Of a stretch of 64,000 bases of DNA, positions 9,696 through 20,957 are shown piece by piece. The translations under genes were made by a program, and so were the position numbers. The stretch is from Epithemia pelagica (lineage: Eukaryota; Bacillariophyta; Bacillariophyceae; Surirellales; Surirellaceae), in the NCBI GenBank assembly GCA_946965045.2, contig OX337231.1:248001-312000 (forward strand), in the 5' to 3' direction. How positions within the stretch are numbered: position 1 is the stretch's first letter; every line of letters begins with the position of its first letter. The notes under the pieces are model-generated. The model saw only the letters and a program-made list of their open reading frames with translations, did not search any database and was not told the DNA's origin.

Positions 9696-10529
9696 TTCTT
9701 GAAAGACTCAAATTATGTATGCAGTTTCCATGCTATGCTCCTAGCAGGGATGCGGACCATGGCGGCGGGATCAACAGGCGCATCTAGGGAAGGAGAGGAG
9801 AAGAATGGGACTGGCAATGTGCAAAGCATGAAAGACGAACCCCGTAATGTGGGGGTGTTGCTCCACGTTTTTATTCTGGAGGCAAATCATCATTGAGTTG
9901 GAATTCCAAGGACGGAAACGGGTGTCCGTTCTATGGTGTAGTACGTTTCTCTTCTCGTTCGTAGTAAATATAAATGCCAAGAACGAAAAGAGCCTCCAGT
10001 TCCATAATGGAACATGAAAACAGGGCTTCTCGTCGTTTCTCTTTTCTGCTACACGACACCCAGCTTTATGGGAGTATGCGACGTTTTGTCGGTTGTGACA
10101 CAGTGTATGTGCCATGTTGCGTATTTCCCATGAAATGCTTCATTACATTGTCCCAGAACCAAATCTTTCATTAGGGACCACGTAGATTGTTGACACCTGC
10201 GCACAGACAATGAAGGACAAGGATGAATTTCCAATCTACTGGTAAATCAAAAGTCTCCTATTCGACGTGACTGTTGATCTCATGTCTTCTTTTAAAATCT
10301 GTTTACTAATTTTATGACTTTGCTTAATTTCTGGCCACCTTGATGGATTTGGATATGGTGATGCGTTGAATAGGAGGGGCCGAGGAACATGCACATAATG
10401 TAGAGTATAATGAAGAGAAGAAAGAAGATCCGAGTTGGCAGATTTCGGGAAGAAATGGAATGGTGATGATGTGTGTCCCTTTGTGCCGCACATTTCAGCG
10501 CACAACCAATCCCTCGCCAACAAATGAAA
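9696..10529. other. Intergenic; holds repeat copy A
   Basis: No gene is supported here. The only structure seen is one copy of a diverged direct repeat (10059-10405) whose partner lies at 12880-13165. Confidence 0.5.
10059..10405. repeat. Direct repeat copy A flanking the beta-helix gene
   Basis: This segment matches 12880-13165 in the same orientation, with shared blocks such as GGAGTA(G/T)GCGACGTTTTG, ACAATGAAGGACAA, AAATCAAAAGTCT and GGAGGGGCCGAGGAACATGC. Small indels separate the blocks. The pair brackets the beta-helix gene. It could be a duplicated flank or the long repeats of a decayed element; no coding capacity was seen. Confidence 0.7.
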
Positions 10530-12490
10530 TCAAACTACCTCCTGCAGCTCAAGCGAGCCAATGTCGTTCGCGCCACGGGCCGGTCGAGGTAAACCTCTCT
10601 GGTCGAAAGCATTCTTGGGACATGTGTCACCGGCGTTCACCGCGGGGCTGCCTTCGAGGAGGGCATGCGTGGGATCCTGCAGAGGACCCAACATTACTTC
10701 TGCGACGGATGCGACGACAACATCAGTGGTTGTTGTCGGACAGGATGATTCGGTGACGAATAAGTTGTACCCCAGAGACGTGAACACGGCAATGCTCTGC
10801 AAGGCACAGTTGATCGCGGTCGCAGGGTTGTTGACGATGATAGAACCCTGATATGTCACTTGACTGTTTCCTTCTGCAAACAATCCTGACCCCGACACCG
10901 TTGCGTCATTGTCAAACATGGTCGAGCAGCTGATAGCAACCGTAGATTGCGATGATCGTGATGGCGAGCTCGTGGCAATTCCTCCTCCAATGAAGGCGCT
11001 GTTCCCGCTAAACGTAGAGCTCGTGACGGTTCCGAATCCAATGAGTCGGACACCACCTCCTCTTCCATTGAGGGCCGAGTTTCCGCTTACCGTGATATCC
11101 GAAATCTCAAAACTCAACACCGTATAAATAGACAGGCCACCACCATTTTGAGAGGCAGAGTTGCCACTTACCACGGTTCCTCCAAACACGCGGAGAGGGG
11201 CAGCCCATGGACTTGTGTTTAGGTCACTGTACCACAAACCCCCACCACTACCTAAGCCACCGGTGCTTCCAGCAACGTTTTGAGTAATCCTGACATTTTC
11301 TAGGGTCAATGCGGAATTCTGAACAAAGAGACCACCGCCGAAATTTCTGGCATTATTCTGGCTGATGACACTTTCTCGGATCACAGCACTAGGCGAGCCT
11401 GATAACCCTGAACAGACTCCTCCACCAAAAAATGCTTCATTGTTGGTCACTGTAACCCTTGTTAGTGTGACGAACCAGTCGTAAATAATTCCCCCCCCCC
11501 CCCCCCCCCCCCAACGTCGATCCTGGTCACCATTATCGAATGGCAAAAACCCGTTGCTAACAACGAGATCCGAAATGTCCACTCGCGTTCCGACAACTTG
11601 AGGAGGCGTGACCCGGAGGACGCGAAATTTACCATGACCGTCCAGTGTCACGGGGCCCTGTGGTCCGTCACCAGAGATGGACATTCCTTTGTCCACCAAC
11701 AGCTCTCCACACGTGAGCGTTATAGTTTGACGGGAAAGACTTGGAGCAAAGCTCACTCTCCCACCATCAGCCACCACTTGCAAGCGCATCGAATGAAACC
11801 GTCGCCATAGTCGAAAAGATTTTGGACTACAACTTCCATTGGCGATGGTGTAATCAGGGTACAGGGCAGCTCACAAACTGGTATCGAGGGCATATCCGAC
11901 GTTGTGGGTGTCTCGGAAGGTGTAGCCGAAGGTGTCTCGGAAGGTGTGACCGAGGGTGTCTGGGATGGTGCAGCCGAAGGTTTCTCGGATGGTGTAGCCG
12001 ATGGTGTCTCAGATGGTGTAACCGATGGTGTCTCGGATGGTGTAGCGGAAGGTGTCTCGGATGGTGTTACCGAAGGTGTCTCGGATGGTGTAGCCGTAGG
12101 TGTAGACGACGGTTTCTCTGATGGTGTAGCCGAGGGTGTCTCGGATGGTGCAGCCGAAGGTTTCTCGGATGGTGTAGCTGAATTTCCTTTGCGTCCGTTG
12201 TCATCATCATCTTCATCGTCGTCCTCGTCGTCATCATCATCATCGTCATCCTCGTCGTCATCTTCGTCGTCGTCCTCTTCGTCCCTCTCAGAACTCGTCT
12301 TGCGACTGTTATGTTCGCTGGCACTGGAAATGGCCCGAACCATTCTCATCTTTCGGAGTCCTCGAACCTTACTTCCGACCATTAGCTGCTCGCTGCGATT
12401 GTTTGCGTCGTCGGGTAGACTGTGCGCCCATGTGACAAACATGGCGAGATTGAAAACGAACAACGCCACAAAGTTCCAAGTTTTCATCAT
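10530..12490 (-). pseudogene. Secreted beta-helix repeat protein gene, frameshifted
   Basis: ATG 12490 opens a signal peptide (TWNFVALFVFNLAMFVTWAHS), then a basic region, a poly-Asp/Glu tract (12190-12290) and about 18 Pro-Ser-(E/T) repeats (11904-12175). Next comes a domain typical of bacterial right-handed beta-helix proteins: a DYGDG turn, SMRLQVVADGG, PSLSRQTITLT, GELLVDKG, then many Asn/Gly-rich coils (FGGGVCSG, NFGGGLFVQN). The reading frame changes near 11795-11800, between DYGDG and SMRLQ, where a net 2 extra (or 1 missing) bases break the conserved motif. A 22-base C tract (G in the gene) at 11491-11512 encodes poly-Gly and is a second weak point. Such domains usually form adhesins or extracellular fibres; a bacterial origin is possible. 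Sequencing error cannot be excluded. Confidence 0.7.
11491..11512. repeat. 22-base C homopolymer inside the beta-helix gene
   Basis: Twenty-two consecutive C residues (G on the coding strand) encode a poly-glycine turn. Such a tract slips easily during replication and sequencing, so the frame across it is uncertain. Confidence 0.9.
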
Positions 12491-12879
12491 TGTAGTAGTA
12501 CTTCGGATACCCTGGGCTCTCTCTGAAAATGCCACAAGTAAGTTAGTTTTTGACAAACGAGGCCAGAATAATAGCTGATGCCGTGTTGTTGCGAAAAGCA
12601 GCGGGGGTAATCACTAAAAAAATATGAGTGGCCGAGCCGGCAAGCTTTCGAGAGTCCAGTCCACATGCTCTACGTTCTATTTTTTGGATACTTAGGAACA
12701 GGATAAGTATACTTACAGAGTAGTTGGGCATTGGGAACCGCCAAGGCGGTCGAACCAGCAGACATAGAGAGGCATTAGCTACGCTACCCCTTCCTCTCTA
12801 GCTAGTCTATGGTACTCCTATGTCTCTCCTGCTGATATGCCAAGATCCTTACAACATACACACGAAACTGTCTCTTCTG

Positions 12880-13165
12880 CCCAGCATTGTGGGAGTAGGC
12901 GACGTTTTGCGGGTGTGTCACATTGTATTTGCCATGTTGCGCATCATATCATCTATCCCTACAATGAAGGACAAAGTACGAGTTTCCCATCTACTGGCAA
13001 ATCAAAAGTCTGTTGTACGACGTTACTGTTTATCTTCTGTCGTTCTTTTTTTAATCTCTTAATTAACTTCATTGCTTTGCTAAATTTCCTGGCCACATTG
13101 GTGGATTTGTGTAGGGCCACACCTTGAATTGGAGGGGCCGAGGAACATGCACAGACTGTAGAACA
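12880..13165. repeat. Direct repeat copy B flanking the beta-helix gene
   Basis: Partner of 10059-10405, same orientation, matching over about 280 bp with indels. It lies upstream of the beta-helix gene and just downstream of the polyamine gene. Confidence 0.7.
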
Positions 13166-13368
13166 GGACAAATCCAACAATGAAACCTTGGGGTGCATGT
13201 CATGACACCTGACTCGACAAAGAAATCCAACTTTAATAGCTCCAATCGTTGCGACAAGAATAAATCCGAACATTGCGGCTTTGTCTTTTCTTGACAAGCA
13301 ATCGCCTTGTTGCAATTCTCGTACGAAACAGTCCCATTTGCCGGATCGTCAGTTTCCGGACAGTTTCA

Positions 13369-16300
13369 TCAGCACTTCTTGTCAAAACTCTGAAACGGCC
13401 AGCATGAGAAGCACTGGTCCATATGTTCTTGCTGAAAACGATGTTCAAACAAGTGCTTCTTGGTATGATACGCTGCTCGCTTCAAATGCGCCTGTTGGAT
13501 TGGACAGTCCCATACCAGTTCTGTTCCCTGTGTCACATTTACGGGGAGGCGATTCGGTTCACTCGCCACACACGCCAAATGATGACGATCAGCAAATGGG
13601 TCAAAAAAGGCAGAAGCTCCATTCTCGCAGAACGAAGCCAAGGGAACTGTCCCGTTCTTGGTAGTTGTCTTGGAATCCCGATCTTTCTTGGAATAATTTG
13701 GCCCAACTTGACAGGCTGCAAGAGACAAAATCTGGGGCTGATCAACCAGAATGTGACAGGTAGCAGTGTCGCTCTCGCTACTTCTTGTACATCCGTTGAG
13801 CACAAAGCGCAACAGCGTCTGGATATTTGTCGCCACGGACGCAACAATCTTCATGAGACTTAACTGATATGGATTGACAATCAACCGGTGTACATTCTCT
13901 TCCAACAATAGATATGATCCACGATGGAAAACGTTTCCGGAATGTCTTTTCTCTCCATTTTTGAGGCCACCCAGAAACACACCTTTGCGAGGATGGAGCT
14001 GCAACGATTTCACAACGGATTTCACCTCCAATGTTGTTGACGGTATGTTGTGGACAGTTTCATCAAAGGCTAATCCTCCACCCACTCGTCGGCTTCCGAA
14101 ATTATCTTGACAGGTATGACTTTGACAGTATCGGTGTTGATCGATACGACAAGGGTACTGATAGGAAGCGAGAAAGGTTGGGGCGTCAAAGTAGAGGAAC
14201 GGGATTTGCATCGGGCTGTGCTGCTGTTCAATATGCTTGCCGCTATTGGTCTTGGGAGATGCCCGTCGTGCCAATCGAAGCGTCATGGAGGCCGCAGTGG
14301 TTAAGTCTTCTTGGCACCAATGACGGGGCATGGAATTCTTAAAGAAGATTCGAAAGGACCATGGGCCCATAAGCTGACCATGCGACTCACTATAACTTTT
14401 CATACGATGCATTCCATGCCCCTGCAAGATGAGAGTAAACTCGTCCACGTCGGTGGCGCGGTCTTTGCGCGTCAATCCCAATGAGGGTGTTCCATTCATA
14501 TTGGAGACTGGGCCTACTTGAGAAACCAAAATGCCACCCGAATTCAGTCCGTTTGTCAGCGCATAAAGAAGCTCATCGGTATACTCCATACCTAGATTCT
14601 CGATGACGCTTGAAAGTTCACTGAGAAGCAAAAAAGAATTTGTCAGACGTGGAGTCGCACATGTCAATAATTTCTCGACGAAAGGTGCCCTCCGACATGA
14701 AACTTACAGTGCGTCAAGAATTATGACATCAAATTTTTCGTAGCCATGTCCTTTTTTCGATGCATTTCGTCCATATCGTTCGACAAACCATGCAAATGCA
14801 TCTTCGACAAATAGTTTCACACGAGGATCATCGAAACAAGACGTAGAATTCGATGCCAAACAAGTTTTATCCTGTTGCATATCCCACAACTGCGTACAGT
14901 CATTCCATTCTCGGAGGTATTCTCTGGCCAGTTCAACCAGGGTACCATCCTGTTCGATCATGACCACTTCAGTTACTGTTGTCGAATGCTTCAAAACTTC
15001 CCGGAGTGTGGCACCTTCTCCTCCTCCCACAATGGCAATGCGTTGTGGAGCTGGGTGAGCTATCAACGCCGGTTGAACCAAAGCTTCATGGTACGCTTCA
15101 AGACCGTACAAAGAACTTCGCATAGCACCGTCAAGATAGAGCATTTTGTTGCTACCCCGGGCATTTGGGCGTCCCTGTGCGACAGAATAGGATGAGAAAG
15201 AAGAATGGGCATGGCGACTTAAGGGGGGCACAGTGGCCAATAATGATGCCTCATAAATTTGCACATGTTGAAAGGGCGTTTGAACATTGACAAGTAGCTT
15301 CTTTTCCTGATATCCCATCCAACCAAGCAAATAAGCTTCCAAACCAGCCGATTTATGACCTAGCTCAGCCGATACACGATCTTCCTTGTCTGCTGCGACA
15401 GTATGCGGTGCATGAGACTCGCGATGATCGGATATAGATGTCTGTTGCATTTTATAGTGCTGTCCTCGGAATCCTCGCTTCTTGTGCAGCCATCGCATGA
15501 CAGGAGGTGGTGAAGTCAACCAGTCCGTGTCATAGTTAGCATACTGCGAATAATTTGCCTGATCGCCGGTCGAACCCGTATGGTTGCTCTTGTTGTTGCC
15601 GTGGGCCTTGGTAGAAACGGCAAACAAATCCTGAATGAGGGGTACTAGGGGCAGCAAACTTTTCGAGCCACACGTGAATAAATCTAGGGACAGAATTCCA
15701 GCCGAAGGCCACGTATGCAAACTCAGATGCGATTCCAACAAGACCCCCATACACGAGACACCAGCACCAGCACCATTCCATTCATGACAATGATACGATA
15801 GGAGAGTCAGTTGAGACTGTTCAGTCAAGGCAATCATGGATTTTGCCAATTGCTCCATATCCGTCAGAAACTTTGGGGTAACATTGGAAATGTCAACCAA
15901 GAGGTGTTGTCCAGACGGTTCGTGCACCTCATCAAACAAATCCTCTTCCGCATCGTCTTCTTCGGTCATGTACTCGTCGTATTCATCCATATCAATTGTG
16001 CTGTGATCCAAATGGACGTTGACATGGTACTGACTTTGCATGGACAAAGAGGACCATGTTTCACTATTACTTGCCATATTGCCCAAAGACTCTGAACCTT
16101 GCAAGTGCGCTGCCCCTCCAAAAGAAACCGATTGCATGACAAAGGATTGACTGGTATAGACAGCTTTGGGAGGGCGTTTCCCTTCCGGCAGCTTGGGTAG
16201 AGGAAAGTTGCGAGGAGGCGACACAGAGTCGTTGTCCATGGGATCATGGTCTGGTGTAACCATGTCCTTGTTTTGGTCCTTATCATCCTGTTCCAAAATG

Positions 16301-19300
16301 ATTAGTTGTTCCATGGTGCTAGAACTCCTCTCGAACCACACCTCTTGGTGTTCTTGTACCGGTATGGAGTCTCCTATCGGAGCATGGGGGAAATGTTGCT
16401 GGTATTCTCGCTGCTGTTGTTGCCGTAGCTCCCACAAAAAGTGATCATACTCCATTTCCAAAATGGATCGACACATGAGGTACGGCAAGATTATCGCGGC
16501 CAACAGGTTTTTCCAAAACCGAGTGTACGACATGCGGAACTTAAAGTCACCTTCATCGTCCTCTTCTTTGTCAAAGGGAATGTGAACTCCGTCAACATCT
16601 GTATCATCTTCGTCGTCGTCGTCATCGTTGTACAAATCCACATCCTCCAAATGTTCCGAAATTACGGAACCATTCAAATGCGGCGGATCTTGTCCCATTG
16701 TTCTGGAAGTAGTTTCTTCCTCCATATCCGGTACCAAGGAACGTATTGGTGTTTCCTTTTCCTCAATTAGATCTTTCTTGTGTGGTTCTGCTTTAGAAGA
16801 CAACGAGGGTTTGGAGCCCTTGTTGTTATTCTTGGTCTTGTCGAGTGGTGCTTGACGACGGTCCTTGTGTTTGGACTTTGGGCTGTTGTGATCGAATCGC
16901 AAATCCACAAAATCGTCATCGTCGTCGCCTGCTTCTTGCAATAAAATGGAATCCACCAAGGATGGGGATGATTGGGAGGATGAATTTGCCTCCTTGACGT
17001 TCTTGTTGCTCGTTTTGGAATGGTTGTTATTGTTTGCTCCATCCGGCGAACGCAATCGACTACCCTTATTATTAGTATTCGCAATCTTGTTGTGGTTGGT
17101 GATGGTGGCTGTGGTTTGTTGATCCAGATGGGCAAACTTTTGGGTCAAGGATTTGGTTGTGGGAGTACCTTCGCTTCGCGGTCGCATGGACGATAGAGGC
17201 GTCTTGGGGGAGGACGACGACGATGACAGAACGGACGACGGAGACGTCATGGCCGATGCCGCGGCACCACGACGACGCAACAAGGATGATGGTGTATGAG
17301 GTCGTTTCTGAGAGCTGTTGTTCGTCGTAGTACTCGCTGTGGATCCGCCACTCCCGGGTGTTGGAATCCGAGTTTTACCAGTACTGGACGTTGTTGTTGT
17401 CGACTTGGTGGACGACGACACGGAGGCACTACCACGGGGCGTGGTTGTGGTGGTGGTGGTTGAAGAAATGGGACTCGTCAGGGGAGTACCCTCCAACTCG
17501 GCCGTTGGAGTCGCAGCAGCAATCGGTTCGGGTCCATGATACTCATAGGTGGTTTTGGGCAAGGGTCGAGCCTTGAACGGTGGTGGATCTAAGGAATGGG
17601 CATCCGGGGGATTGGGACGCAAATAGTTGAAGGAAGCATGAGGTGGATGGTATTCGTAGGTTGATTTGGGGACGGGACGAGCCTTGAACTGAGAAGGATC
17701 CGGCGGAGCCGGATAGGGAAATCCTCCAGAGCTGTTTGGGGATGCTAGAACGGCGGCCGTAGTTTCTTCCTTGATGACAAGAGCTTCGTCGTCAGTCTCT
17801 TTTTGGCTATCATCTTGTTGCTGCACCAAAATGACTTCTTCCTCTTCATTATTGCTACTACCGTCACGAGTTCGATTCGGGCGAGACTTGTCGTCGTCCT
17901 TATGATGGTCGCCATCCTTGGAGTGTGTCCATGTGGAAAACCAGGATTTTTGAAAGAGCGAGGACGAAGACGACGAGTTTCCCTCGGTCGTCTCTGACGG
18001 AAGAAATGGGTCATTTGCAGTCTCGTCTGTCTTTTTGGGATGCTGCGCCGACCGTGTCACGGACTCGCTCTTGTGGGAACGTTCCGTTGTTGTGGTGGAA
18101 TGAGTCGCAGGAGTCGTTGTTTGTGTTGGTGGAGTCGTTGGTGTTCGACGACGATGTCGTAAGGGACTGTTGCTAGTACTCGATATTGCTGTGGTGGAGG
18201 ACGCCGGACGTCCTCCTTGTCGTCGTTGTCGAGCGGGGGACCGAGATGGCGACAATTGTTCATTTTGTGCTGTACTGCGTCGTCCTCGTTGGGGTTGCAA
18301 GGGATATCGTCGAATGGGCAATTCCGATCCTTCCGATTTGTACCAAGAGGCGGACGAATAAATGGACATGTGACTGGTCGTATCATCATCGTCATCATTT
18401 TCTTCCTCCACGACGGTATCGGGTGGTCGTCGACGGGGATCTTGGTCGGATTCCATCATGATTCCATTATTCTGTGTATGTGGATAATGATGGGGTACGG
18501 CCGCATGGGCACTGGCAGTATCGTCCCACAAGACGGAAGGATGAGGATGATGGTTTTGGGGACTTGTCGTTGCTGGAGGTGTTCGAGCCATGACCAAATT
18601 TTGGGGAACCATTGCCGAAGGATGAGGCGATTGCGGACTGTTCATACCATGACTGCTGCTGCTGTAATTGCTGTTACTGCCCATGGTCGTACTGCACTTG
18701 ACCGAAGGTGGACCAAAATTGGGCATGGGTCGAGCCTTGAATGTCGTGGTTGTGGGTGGTACAATGCCCGAGGACGATGCCGCCGAAGCTCCCGATCGGT
18801 AGTGATACGAGGAGGATCGTGCCGACGAGGAAACCATGGAGGACTGGGTACTGCCTCCTCCAATACTGGCACTAGCACTGAGAACGACGGGAGAGGACGA
18901 CCACTCTTGTGGTTGTTCTTCCAGAGGAGACGCATGGTGTTGTTGTTGATGTTGAAGAGGGGAGGACCATCCTCCTCCTGTTCCCATGCGGGGACTGGGA
19001 ATGGCACTGGGCGACGACGCGGAATGGGCATGATGATAGGCAGCGGAGGAGTGATGTGTTGCCGGAGCATGATGATGAAAGGGAGGACTGCCGGTGCTGG
19101 TCGTACTGCCACTGGCCGCAAAGGACGGAATGGAACTGCTACTGTTGGCTGTTGCTGTCGGCGACGAGACATGACCTCGCAAGGGTGGATACACGTGTTT
19201 GGCCGTGTGGGCGGCGGTTGCTGTCGCGGCTTGAATGCGACGACGACGACGTTCCGTGGCCGTCAGGGGCGTGGGCAGCGAAGAGGACCACTGAGACGAC

Positions 19301-19338
19301 GACGACGAAGCCGGTGGAGGTATGTGGGACGAGGACAT
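13369..19338 (-). CDS. Bifunctional S-adenosylmethionine decarboxylase / spermidine synthase
   Basis: ATG 19338 (MSSSHIPPP) is the first ATG in frame. One intron, 14621-14707, has GTAAGT and CAG and restores ILDAL-ELSSVIE; the spliced protein is 1960 residues. Residues 1-1100 are low-complexity, with three FKARP(M/V/L)P motifs and a single hydrophobic segment (NLLAAIILPYLMCRSI). Around 1145-1250 lies a bacterial-type AdoMet decarboxylase: HLLVDIS, LLSYHCHEWNGAG and LLESHLSLHTWP. The Glu-Ser in LLES is the expected self-cleavage site that makes the pyruvoyl cofactor. Around 1397-1560 lies aminopropyltransferase: LYLDGAMRSS, IVGGGEGATLREV and FDVIILDAL. The two domains would decarboxylate AdoMet and use it to turn putrescine into spermidine. 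The usual HTWPE reads HTWPS. The last ~250 residues are not recognised. Confidence 0.9.
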
Positions 19339-20957
19339 GAATGTGAATTGGGGAGATGAGAGAGGTACTGACGAGCCGATGTCTATTTCCCCACAAAAAA
19401 GAGGAATGCGGATTGTCCAGGGTTCCTTTTCGTCCAAGAGGAATCACGAGACTAATGTTCCTGTTTTGCAAAGCCTGTGGTTGTAAAAAGAACCAAGTCA
19501 GAAGGTCAACTCTGTCTCTTTCGATGCCTTGAATTCTTGAAACAGTGTCCGGCTGCAAAACGTTTCTTGGGTTGGGAAACAGATGAGTTGCCTTCACTAT
19601 AGAATAGGTATCTAGTGGCGCCGACGTTGATTCCAGAAGGTATAGCAGAGGTAGCAAATGGAAAAAAGCCGGTATGGATCAATGAGAGTAATAGATCCGT
19701 CTTTGGTGGTTGTCGTTTGGTAGACTGGATTCACACACTCCAAACGATGGAGAATCTCCCCTCTTGTAAACGAGATTGATGGTCGGTGGATGGGGGTGCT
19801 TCTCGACACACACACAGACACTGGATGGAGGGAATCCAACCCACAAAAACTCTCTCTCGTTTTTTTCTTTTCTTCTTCTTCTTCCTTCTGTGACACAAAG
19901 AATTCAAGTGTGGTGGTGATGGTGGTGGTACGTGTACTGTTGTTTGGGTGTGGGTCGACAACAGGTATATTCTATCCAAGCATGCAATAGCAATGCGCCG
20001 TTTCCCTCTTTCTCTCTCGTTCGACGGTCCAATAAACGAATCAAGATGCCACCCACTGATATATAGTGGTTGCTAGGTAGGTCGATTGAATGTTCGGGAG
20101 AGCCAACCGTAGGGTCTTGTTTCTTGTTGTTGCTGTTTGGAACCAGACCACAACAGTTCCTTCCGTCTCGACAAAAATGAGACGACGACGACAACGAGGT
20201 GCGCCCATCGCCCACAAATTCCATTCCTTGCTGGTTCTGTGGATCTTTGTAGTACAGTTTCCGCTACAGTGACCTGTCACACCGGGCCATTCCTACTACA
20301 AGTACCCCATGGTCATCGTACTATTCTTTGAAAGTTCATAAACCTTCTTTCAACAGTCGAAACGCTGGAGAATCTACCCATGATAGGCTTTGGGGGGAAT
20401 GTAGCCTATCGTAAGGAGAAGATAAATCCATCTATAGAGATAAGGATGATTCTACCATTTCAACGACTACGCTCTAACGTTAAAGGTTTATGCCTTCCTT
20501 CTTTCATTGTATTGTATCTTTTGATCGGTGACTTAAACGCGACGCCATCACGCGAGGGGCTACTGCATGATTCTCCTCGATCCACCATTCACCGCACCTC
20601 AAGCGAGTAAATACACAGATCTATTATTACAACCAAAACAGACAACGGAGACAACAACAAGCTCGTCACGGAGAGGCAGGCAGCAACCATTCGGGAGAGA
20701 GGCTCCAACCATCACAACAACTCTCTCCAAGAGGGACGACGAGAAGCGGAAAACGCGAGGCGCTCGGTTCCTTGCTCTCTATTGTATCGTAGAGAGAGAG
20801 GTTTTGTTACTTGTTTCACTGCGGCTGCTAGTGCCCTTGGTGAGAACGAGAGAGAGACCTCGAGTGTGCGTGTTGGGTCATTTTTTCACTCCATTACACT
20901 TCTCTCTCGAGACGCAACACGTGCCAGACCCATTCAAGGCAGAGACAAGCAGCAATA
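19339..20957. promoter_or_regulatory. 1.6-kb region between two divergent genes
   Basis: This interval separates the polyamine gene (minus) from the receptor-like gene (plus), so it must hold both promoters and 5' UTRs. It contains pyrimidine-rich and TTC/GTG repeats (19860-19930) and AC/AG-rich stretches near 20640-20830. No conserved element or extra gene could be identified. Confidence 0.4.

Noticed and set aside
11904-12578. Long plus-strand frame of GVSDGV-type repeats
   Set aside because: It is the antisense of the PSETPS and poly-Asp repeats of the minus-strand secreted protein; the repeat keeps it open.
12757-12833. Weak inverted repeat AGCAGACATAGAGAGG / CCTATGTCTCTCCTGCT
   Set aside because: Arms match only with a rearranged core; too weak to call an element end.
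18217-19359. 380-codon plus-strand frame
   Set aside because: Antisense shadow of the low-complexity part of the polyamine enzyme; composition is only Arg/Gly/Ser with no domain.
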